Source of the DNA: Deltaproteobacteria bacterium
Lineage (GTDB): Bacteria; Myxococcota_A; Polyangia; DRWM01; JAAZOP01
Assembly (NCBI GenBank): GCA_016218765.1
Contig: JACRCZ010000117.1
Coordinates: forward strand, 1-47,418
DNA: 47,418 nucleotides
Reading direction: 5' to 3'
In this document: piece after piece, positions 41,402 to 47,418 of the stretch
Layout: each line of letters starts with the position of its first letter
How positions within the stretch are numbered: the first letter of the stretch is position 1
Position numbers and translations under genes: made by a program
Notes under the pieces: generated by a model
The model's input: only the letters and a program-made list of their open reading frames with translations
Database searches by the model: none
Told to the model about the DNA's origin: nothing

Positions 41402-41917
41402 TCAGTCCCCCCCGCCTCCCGTCCCCGTCGCCAGCGGCGCGAACTCGGGGAGCAGCTTGCCGTAGGTCTCCCGCAGGTGCTCCGGCATGACGCGCACGTC
41501 GGCCACCACGGGCATGAAGTTGGTGTCGCCGCTCCAGCGCGGCACGAGATGCACGTGCATGTGAGGCTCGATGCCGGCGCCGGCGCAGCGGCCCAGGTTG
41601 ACGCCGACGTTGAGGCCTTCGGGGCGGAGGGCGCGGCGCAGGGCGACGACCGAGTCGCGGACCAGGTCCCAGAGCGCGGCGTGGTCCTCCGGGCCCAGGT
41701 CCTCGGGCGAGGAGACGTGCGCGCGCGGGGTGACCATGACGTGCCCGTTGGTGTAGGGGAAGCGGTTCATCATCACGAAGGCGCGGGGGCGTTCGACGAG
41801 GATGAGGTTCTCGGCGTGGTGTTCGGGTCCCGCGGCGGGCTTTTCGCAGAGGATGCACGTCCGGGGCTTGTCGCCCAGGATGTATTCCATCCGCCACGGC
41901 GCCCACAGCGGCTGCAT
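41402..41917 (-). CDS. HIT family nucleotide hydrolase
   Basis: 171 residues. The active-site HIT triad is HMHVHLVPRW (about 119-128, H-phi-H-phi-H-phi-phi), and CILC (about 21-24) with the HHAENL region supplies the zinc site of the FHIT/Ap4A-hydrolase branch, together with NRFPYTNGHVMV. The family hydrolyses dinucleoside polyphosphates or nucleotidyl conjugates in the cytosol. The last residues are a Gly-rich tail. It lies downstream of rpsA and directly upstream of the transporter gene, likely in one operon. Confidence 0.92.
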   Translation of the reverse strand: MQPLWAPWRMEYILGDKPRTCILCEKPAAGPEHHAENLILVERPRAFVMMNRFPYTNGHVMVTPRAHVSSPEDLGPEDHAALWDLVRDSVVALRRALRPEGLNVGVNLGRCAGAGIEPHMHVHLVPRWSGDTNFMPVVADVRVMPEHLRETYGKLLPEFAPLATGTGGGGD

Positions 41918-41937
41918 CGTCGGACGTCCGTTTCCGG

Positions 41938-41955
41938 CCCCGGCCGCGGCCGGGG
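41938..41955 (-). terminator. GC-rich palindrome after rpsA
   Basis: An 18-bp perfect palindrome, CCCCGGCCGCGGCCGGGG, starts about ten bases after the rpsA stop. No T-tract follows, so at most a partial terminator or a transcript-end stabiliser between rpsA and the HIT gene. Confidence 0.4.
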
Positions 41956-41965
41956 CGGCTGGGAC

Positions 41966-43759
41966 CTACGGTTCCTCGCCGCTCGCCGGCTTCTCCGGCT
42001 CGGGCGCAGCGGCTTCCTCCGTCTTCGCGGGCTCGACCGCCGCGGTCTCGGCCAGCTTCTCGCGGATCAGATCGCCGAGCGTCGCGGGGCGGTGGGCCTG
42101 GCGTTCCTGCGCCATGTACTCGGCCGCTCCCTCGGTTTCCTCGCGTCCCGTGACCGTCTTCATCGACAGGCCGATGCGACGGTCCTGCGGGTCGACGGTG
42201 ATCACCTCGGCCTTCACCACGTCGCCTTCCTTGACCACCGACCGCGGATCATCGACGCGCTCGGCCTTCATCTCCGACACGTGGATCAGCCCCTCGACGC
42301 CGGACTCCAGCTCGACGAACGCGCCGAAGTCCATCACCTTGATCACCTTCACCGTCAGGATGCGCCCCGGCGGGTAGTCGTGCGGGATGCGCGCCCAGGG
42401 ATCCTCCTGGAGCTGCTTCATCCCGAGCGAGACCTTCTTCTCGTCGTAGTTGACGTTGAGGATGATCGCCTCGACGTCCTGGCCCTTCTTGAAGACCTCG
42501 GAGGGGTGGTTCACGCGCTGCGTCCAGGAGATGTCGCTCCTGTGCACCATGCCGTCCACGCCGTCCTGGATCTCGACGAAGACGCCGTAGTCGGCGATGG
42601 AGCGGACGACGCCGTGGATCTTGTCCCCCGGCTTGAACTTCTCCGTGAACAGCGACCACGGGTCGGGCTCGAGCTGCTTCAGACCCAGCGAGATGCGGCG
42701 CGTCTCCCGGTCCAGCTCCAGGACGACGACGTCGACGGTCTGGCCGACGGTGACGACCTGCGAGGGATGCTTGACGCGCTTGGTCCAGCTCATCTCCGAG
42801 ATGTGGACCAGGCCCTCGATGCCGGGCTCGAGCTCGACGAACGAGCCGTAGTCGGTGAGGCTCACGACCTTGCCGTTGCAGCGCACGCCGACGGCGTACT
42901 TGATGTGCGCCAGGATCCACGGGTCGTCCTGCGTCTGCTTGACGCCCAGCGAGATGCGCTCCTGCTCGGCGTTGAACTTGAGCACCATCACCTTGACCTT
43001 GTCGCCGACGCGGAACACCTCGGAGGGGTGGTTCACGCGGCCCCACGACATGTCGGTGACGTGCAACAGGCCATCGACGCCGCCCAGGTCGACGAACGCG
43101 CCGTACTCGGTGAGGTTCTTGATCACGCCCTCGACGGTCATCCCCTCCTGGAGCTTCTCCAGCGTCGCCGCCTTGAGGACCTCGCGCTCCTTCTCCAGCA
43201 GCGCACGGCGGGACAGCACGATGTTGCCGCGCTTGCGGTTGAACTTGATGACGCGGAAGGGGTAGGTCTTGCCGATGAACTGGTCGAGGTTGCGGGTCGG
43301 CCGGAGGTCGACCTGCGAGCCGGGAAGGAAGGCGCGGACGCCGCCGCGGATGGTCACCGCCAGGCCGCCCTTGACCCGTCCGGAGATCGTGCCCTCGATG
43401 ATCTCCTCCCCCTCGCACGCGCTGGCAATCTCGTCCCACACCCGCAGCCGATCGGCCCGCTCCTTGGACAGCATCATCTGGCCGTCCTCGGTCTCCCGCG
43501 ACTCGACGAAGACCTCGACCTTGTCGCCGACCCCCACGGCGATGCTGCCGCTGGTCCCCTGGAACTCGTGCAGCGGGATGATGCCCTCGGACTTGTAGCC
43601 GATGTCCACGACCACGTGTTCCTTGCCCACGTGGACCACCCGCCCGGTGACGATCTGACCTTCGTCGACCGGGCCGGCCTCGGACTCGCCTCCCTCGAAC
43701 AGCTTGGCGAACGACTCGCCCTCATCGATGAACGGAGCAACAGGCTTCGACTCGACCAT
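41966..43759 (-). CDS. rpsA: 30S ribosomal protein S1
   Basis: 597 residues with six S1 (OB-fold) repeats between about residues 33 and 535. The later repeats show the hallmark G-x-F-V-x-L/I units such as LTEYGAFVDLGGVDGLLHVTDM, LTDYGSFVELEPGIEGLVHISEM, IADYGVFVEIQDGVDGMVHRSD and VMDFGAFVELESGVEGLIHVSEM, each split by DPW linkers. S1 recruits mRNA to the 30S subunit. A 60-residue Glu/Ala/Pro tail follows the last repeat. A GAGGAGG ribosome site lies 13 bases before ATG 43759. The gene is downstream of cmk, the classic cmk-rpsA order. Confidence 0.97.
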   Translation of the reverse strand: MVESKPVAPFIDEGESFAKLFEGGESEAGPVDEGQIVTGRVVHVGKEHVVVDIGYKSEGIIPLHEFQGTSGSIAVGVGDKVEVFVESRETEDGQMMLSKERADRLRVWDEIASACEGEEIIEGTISGRVKGGLAVTIRGGVRAFLPGSQVDLRPTRNLDQFIGKTYPFRVIKFNRKRGNIVLSRRALLEKEREVLKAATLEKLQEGMTVEGVIKNLTEYGAFVDLGGVDGLLHVTDMSWGRVNHPSEVFRVGDKVKVMVLKFNAEQERISLGVKQTQDDPWILAHIKYAVGVRCNGKVVSLTDYGSFVELEPGIEGLVHISEMSWTKRVKHPSQVVTVGQTVDVVVLELDRETRRISLGLKQLEPDPWSLFTEKFKPGDKIHGVVRSIADYGVFVEIQDGVDGMVHRSDISWTQRVNHPSEVFKKGQDVEAIILNVNYDEKKVSLGMKQLQEDPWARIPHDYPPGRILTVKVIKVMDFGAFVELESGVEGLIHVSEMKAERVDDPRSVVKEGDVVKAEVITVDPQDRRIGLSMKTVTGREETEGAAEYMAQERQAHRPATLGDLIREKLAETAAVEPAKTEEAAAPEPEKPASGEEP

Positions 43760-43985
43760 GCGGGTTCCCGGGACCTCCTCTTCTCTTCCCAGCTCACGGC
43801 GGCTTTCCCCGGCATGCGGCCCGCTCGATCGGCTCGGGCCCCGCTCCGGAGAGGCGCCCCGGTCCGGAAAGCGGAGGATGCCTACTCCGTTCGCGAACGC
43901 GTGTCAAACCGCAAGTTGAGAAGGGGAGCCAGGGAAGAGGGGAGGTGGGGAGAGGGGGAAGAGGAGGGGGAGGGAGGGGGCGGGG
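43760..43985. other. rpsA leader region
   Basis: 226 bases between cmk and rpsA. It contains a promoter, a 12-bp palindrome inside its spacer, and a purine-rich low-complexity tract (43917-43982, runs of GGGGA and GGAGG). No gene seen. Confidence 0.6.
43879..43907 (-). promoter_or_regulatory. rpsA promoter with palindrome in the spacer
   Basis: On the minus strand TTGACA (43902-43907) and TAGGCA (43879-43884), exactly 17 bases apart, about 120 bases before the rpsA ATG. The spacer contains the perfect palindrome CGTTCGCGAACG at 43888-43899, a position where a bound repressor would block polymerase. Confidence 0.5.
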
Positions 43986-44669
43986 TCAGCGGGGGCGGAG
44001 GCCCGTGCGCTCGGCGACGAGCGCGAGGACGCGCTGCACCACCTCCTCGAGGGTCAGCCCGTCGGTGTCGATGGTGATCGCGTCCGCGGCCGCGCGCAGC
44101 GGCGATGCCTCCCGCGTCGAGTCCCGCTCGTCGCGCGCGTCCTGCTCGGCCAGGACGTCCTCCAGCGCCCGCTCCAGTCCCTTCTCGCGCAGCTCGAGCC
44201 GCCGGCGCCGCGCGCGCTCGCGCGGCGACGCGACCAGGAAGATCTTCACCTCCGCGTCCGGCAGGACCACCGTGCCGATGTCCCGGCCCTCCGCCACCGC
44301 ACCCCCGGCCGCCAGCGCGCGCTGCAGCGGCAAGAGCGCCGCCCGCACCGGCGCGTGCCGCGAGACCAGCGACGAGCCGCGCGACATCTCCGGAGTCCGG
44401 ATGGCGGCCGAGACGTCCTCGTTCCCCAGCAGCACGGTCGTACCCGCACGCCCGGTCCCGCCCGCGAAACGGATCGGCAGGTGCGCGGCCAACTCCGCGA
44501 GCGCCGGCCCGTCGTCCCACGAGACGCCGGCCCGCTCGGCCGCCAGCGCCAGCGTGCGGTAGATCGCCCCCGTGTCGAGCTTCGGCAGGCCGAACGCCGT
44601 GGCCAGCCGTGCGGCCAGGGTCGACTTCCCCACGCCGGCCGGCCCATCGATCGCGATCCGCAACGGCAT
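43986..44669 (-). CDS. cmk: Cytidylate kinase
   Basis: 227 residues. Phosphorylates CMP/dCMP using ATP in pyrimidine salvage. Walker A is DGPAGVGKST (about 8-17), with LDTGAIYRTLAL, the CMP-binding insert around SRGSSLVSRHAPVR, and AVAEGRDIGTVVLPDAEVKIFLVAS, all standard Cmk signatures. The lid with RRRRLELREKG is present. ATG 44669 follows a GGGAAGG tract. Located upstream of rpsA. Confidence 0.96.
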   Translation of the reverse strand: MPLRIAIDGPAGVGKSTLAARLATAFGLPKLDTGAIYRTLALAAERAGVSWDDGPALAELAAHLPIRFAGGTGRAGTTVLLGNEDVSAAIRTPEMSRGSSLVSRHAPVRAALLPLQRALAAGGAVAEGRDIGTVVLPDAEVKIFLVASPRERARRRRLELREKGLERALEDVLAEQDARDERDSTREASPLRAAADAITIDTDGLTLEEVVQRVLALVAERTGLRPR

Positions 44670-44712
44670 CCTTGACCTTCCCGCCCTTCCCGCCCTTCCC
44701 GCTCTCCCCGCA

Positions 44713-45687
44713 CTATTCGGACGCTTCCTCCACCGTCCGGAGCTGCGACAGCACGACGCCTATCGCCGCCGTCGGCAACGACGCCTCCACGAAGAAGAAG
44801 GCGCCCTCGCTGCGCGGCACGAGCCGCCGGATGAGCGGCGACAGCCCGACCGCCGCGTACGACCGCCGGCTCGCCATGAAGTCGATCCCCTCCGTCGCCG
44901 TCCGCACCAACTCCGCGGCTTCCGCCTCGTCCGTCACCTCGGCCACCGCCCGTACGGCAGTCTCCTCGTCGCCGATGGCGACCGAGACGCCGACGATCCG
45001 GTCGACCAGCGGGTCGACGCCCCAGTGCTGGAGCTGCGGGCGGAGCGAGGGCGGCACGCGGCCGAGGTAGACAAGCTGCGCCGCGGCCAGGTCGAGCCGC
45101 TCGGTCAGGGGTGCCACGCGCGGATCGGAGGCGAGCGACGCGGTTTCCTCGCCGGTCGCGCGGCGGCAGGCCGCGGCGACGGTGTCGCCCGGGGCCAGCA
45201 CGAAGAGGCCGGCGCCCACGGCCGCCAGGCCCGTTCCACCGACGGTGAACGCGGTCACGTCCGCGCACGGCCCCTGCGCGATCGGCGCGTGCTCGGCCTC
45301 GGCCCGTTCGGCGAGCCTCCGCGCCAGCGCCCGACCGTCGTCCGGGCCGCCGCGGACCGCGCGCGCCAGGTCGAGGTCGTCCTCCCGCGCGAAGGAGACG
45401 ATCGCCTCGTCCGCATCGCCCAGGTCGCGGAACCACTGCGCCGGTCCCCCCCGGGCCGCCTCCTCCGGCGTCGGCTCGAACCAGCGCCGCGTCGCGTCGC
45501 CCAGGGCCGAGGCCGCGAGGGCCTGCGGGCGCACGAGCAGCGTGACCTCGGCCCCGGGATCGAGCAGGCCGAGCGGACCGACGTCGGGGCGTTCCGGCGC
45601 GACGGGCAGATCCGGCGGCTTCACCGGGCACCCGATGGCGGTGAGCACGAGGAACAGGAGAGAGGGCGGGGTGCGAGTGCGCGTCAC
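44713..45687 (-). CDS. Lipoprotein, possibly DUF3352-like
   Basis: 324 residues from GTG 45687. Signal ends LVLTAIGC (Cys about 20), a typical lipobox. The mature region is moderately conserved in appearance, with GLLDPGAEVTLLVRPQAL, SFAREDDLDLARAV, a helical region and a C-terminal SRRSYAAVGLSPLIRRLV. The arrangement is reminiscent of DUF3352-type exported proteins, but I have only general pattern similarity. Lies between rpmF and cmk on the same strand, with a CTTCCCGCC-type repeat tract before cmk. Confidence 0.75.
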   Translation of the reverse strand: MTRTRTPPSLLFLVLTAIGCPVKPPDLPVAPERPDVGPLGLLDPGAEVTLLVRPQALAASALGDATRRWFEPTPEEAARGGPAQWFRDLGDADEAIVSFAREDDLDLARAVRGGPDDGRALARRLAERAEAEHAPIAQGPCADVTAFTVGGTGLAAVGAGLFVLAPGDTVAAACRRATGEETASLASDPRVAPLTERLDLAAAQLVYLGRVPPSLRPQLQHWGVDPLVDRIVGVSVAIGDEETAVRAVAEVTDEAEAAELVRTATEGIDFMASRRSYAAVGLSPLIRRLVPRSEGAFFFVEASLPTAAIGVVLSQLRTVEEASE

Positions 45688-45778
45688 CCGCCGAGAAGAT
45701 CACACCGAGCGCCCGAAGACAAGGACCGGTCGTCCGCTTCGTAGCCGTTCGCAGTCGGTCCGCAGAAACCGCGCTCGG

Positions 45779-45803
45779 CCGCGGGCTGAAGCCCGCGGTT
45801 CGG
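45779..45803. repeat. Palindromic dispersed repeat, copy B
   Basis: CCGCGGGCTGAAGCCCGCGG is a perfect 9-base-arm inverted repeat with a GA centre, followed by TTCGG. The core and right flank match copy A at 20150-20173. It lies in the 166-base gap after rpmF. Confidence 0.75.
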
Positions 45804-45836
45804 ATCGGGGGAAGGGGCCGGAAACGGGGGTACGGA

Positions 45837-45853
45837 GAACCGAGAACCGAGAA
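45837..45853. repeat. GAGAACC direct repeat
   Basis: Three partial units of GAGAACC in tandem just after the rpmF stop. A related GTTCTCGGTTTTCGG occurs at 1029-1043 after the aldolase gene, so this is another small intergenic repeat type. Confidence 0.45.
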
Positions 45854-46195
45854 CTACTTCTTCTCGTCCTCGTCCTCGTCGTCCTCCTCTTCCTTGTCTT
45901 CCTTCTTCTCGCCCTTGGCGGGGGGCGGGGCGCCGGCGCCGGCCTTGGCGGCCTTGGCGGCCTTCGCGCGGTCCTTGCGGGCCTTGCGCTTGGCCTCCAT
46001 CTCCTCCTCGGAGACGACCTCGATCACGGCCTCGCCCCGGTACTGCCCGCACTCCGGGCAGACGTGGTGGGGGAGCACCGGCGCGCCGCACTCGGGATTG
46101 GCGCAGTAGGTCATCGGCGGCATCGTCACCTTGTCGTGGTTGGCACGGCGTCGATCGCGTCGCGCGGGGGACTTTCGTTTCTTCGGTACCGGCAC
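45854..46195 (-). CDS. rpmF: 50S ribosomal protein L32 with extended C-terminus
   Basis: 113 residues from a GTG preceded by AAGGAGG. Residues 1-60 are L32: MPVPKKRKSPARRDRRRANH and a four-Cys zinc ribbon CANPEC-x10-CPEC. L32 proteins are normally about 57-65 residues. The remaining 50 residues are a charged extension: a Lys/Arg/Ala helix (AKRKARKDRAKAAKAAKAG), a Pro-rich hinge, and an Asp/Glu/Lys terminal tail. Such tails are rare for L32 and would project from the ribosome surface. Located after yceD in the usual yceD-rpmF order. Confidence 0.93.
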   Translation of the reverse strand: MPVPKKRKSPARRDRRRANHDKVTMPPMTYCANPECGAPVLPHHVCPECGQYRGEAVIEVVSEEEMEAKRKARKDRAKAAKAAKAGAGAPPPAKGEKKEDKEEEDDEDEDEKK

Positions 46196-46214
46196 GTTCG
46201 TTCCTCCTTGCCGC

Positions 46215-46691
46215 TCAAGACTCGCCCTGCGGTCGCCCAGGCAGCGTGCAGTCGACCGCGCACCTCGGATTCATCGGCACCTCGAGCAGGATCGTATCGC
46301 GGACGTACTCGTCCAGGATCAGCCTGTGTCCCTGGTAATGCTCGACGTCGGGACCCTCGTCGGGCTCGGCCTCCGCCCCGTCGTCCTTCGCCGGCTCGCG
46401 CACGACCACCGGGCCGGGCACGAACAGCACGGCGATGGGCGTGTTGATCTCGAGCGACGTCGGCCGCAGGCAGCGGACGCAGGTGCCGGCGAGTCCGATG
46501 CGCAGCCGGCCCTGCACCAGGTAGTCCTTCCCGGTCGGCGTGACGCCGACCTCGAGCAGCCCGTCCTCTCCCGCCGGCGCCACGTCGCAGTCCTTGAACG
46601 CGGCGGCGCTCCAGTCGCGCGTGAGCGGAAAGGTCCACGAGCCCTCGTGCTCGGACACGTCGTGCAGGTCGATGACGATTCGGTTCTCCAC
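46215..46691 (-). CDS. yceD: YceD/DUF177 family protein
   Basis: 158 residues of the DUF177 family, linked in many bacteria to 23S rRNA maturation and always near rpmF. It shows GRLRIGLAGTCVRCLRPTSLEI with the CxxC pair, an acidic insert (AKDDGAEAEPDEGPD), DEYVRDTILLEVPMNPRCAVDC at the end with a second Cys pair. GTG 46691 is chosen: GAGG lies five bases upstream and the sequence VENRIVIDLHDV is the usual family opening. A GTG at 46745 is also in frame but would lie upstream of the predicted transcription start. Confidence 0.88.
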   Translation of the reverse strand: MENRIVIDLHDVSEHEGSWTFPLTRDWSAAAFKDCDVAPAGEDGLLEVGVTPTGKDYLVQGRLRIGLAGTCVRCLRPTSLEINTPIAVLFVPGPVVVREPAKDDGAEAEPDEGPDVEHYQGHRLILDEYVRDTILLEVPMNPRCAVDCTLPGRPQGES

Positions 46692-46745
46692 CAGCGCCTC
46701 GTTCGGTGCTCCCGGGACCTTCCAGGGGTCCGCGGAGGGCGGCAC

Positions 46746-46773
46746 ATTAGGATTGCGGGGCGAAGCATGTCAA
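46746..46773 (-). promoter_or_regulatory. Promoter for yceD-rpmF
   Basis: Perfect TTGACA (46768-46773) and CCTAAT (46746-46751), 16 bases apart. The predicted start site, near 46739, falls downstream of GTG 46745 and so favours GTG 46691 as the yceD start. Confidence 0.55.
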
Positions 46774-46818
46774 GCCGAGCCTTGACAAGGCCCGGGCCCA
46801 GACCCGACAGTGCGCCCC

Positions 46819-47418
<600 letters not shown>

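Noticed and set aside
39134..44077. A 1647-codon open frame on the plus strand
   Set aside because: It runs antisense through the AI-2E, HIT, rpsA genes; those have clear families, and this frame gives low-complexity Arg/Glu/Asp-rich sequence typical of high-GC shadows.

Overview
This is a 47.4 kb piece of a very GC-rich (roughly 70% by eye) chromosome from a Gram-negative bacterium. Likely source: an uncultivated Myxococcota/"deltaproteobacterial"-type organism. Reasons are the many outer-membrane lipoproteins with Ala/Asp-rich linkers, Cys-rich C-x-C modules, a Pal/CpoB pair, a cmk-rpsA core block, and oxygen-sensitive chemistry (2-hydroxyacyl-CoA dehydratase/benzoyl-CoA reductase-type proteins, rubrerythrin). 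The assignment is inference; no rRNA gene is present.

Layout. 1-1018: class II fructose-bisphosphate aldolase. 1145-3162 (-): a translationally coupled pair, an OLD/AAA15-type ATPase followed by a small TOPRIM/DUF4276-like protein, which looks like an accessory defence-type module. 3346-5181 (+): a large secreted protein of unknown function. 5182-5557: intergenic DNA with a 21-bp perfect dyad and degenerate 18-bp repeats. 5558-11751 (+): four tandem paralogous DUF4139 proteins, one lipoprotein and three with Sec signals, differing mainly in Gly/Tyr-rich inserts. 11775-20123: a run of seven lipoprotein-like genes, including a metzincin-type metalloprotease and a Cys-rich Sel1-like protein. 20124-20500: a lower-GC patch with a truncated lipoprotein gene ending in a dispersed palindromic repeat. 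20501-25037: a DUF1444-like protein, two convergent zinc-ribbon membrane proteins and a von Willebrand A lipoprotein. 25034-26926 (-): a papain-like protease with calcium-binding repeats. 27011-29341 (-): transketolase. 29434-30692 (+): HAD phosphatase and rubrerythrin. 30683-35794 (-): a tightly overlapped operon of two 2-hydroxyacyl-CoA dehydratase-type subunits, two ATP-dependent activases and an SCP2 protein, followed by an acyltransferase.

35835-47418 is mostly housekeeping: tRNA-Glu and tRNA-Lys, Pal and CpoB, a zinc-ribbon coiled-coil membrane protein, an AI-2E family exporter, a HIT hydrolase, ribosomal protein S1, cytidylate kinase, a lipoprotein, ribosomal protein L32 with a long charged tail, the YceD/DUF177 protein, and a truncated PEGA-domain protein that runs into a 39-base poly-C tract close to the end of the window.

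Several intergenic regions carry TTGAC-type -35 boxes spaced about 17 bp from TAGG-type -10 boxes, which appears to be the local housekeeping promoter form. The strongest candidates for something under-described are the four-gene DUF4139 array, the four-component dehydratase/reductase operon with its SCP2 partner, and the ATPase/TOPRIM-like pair.
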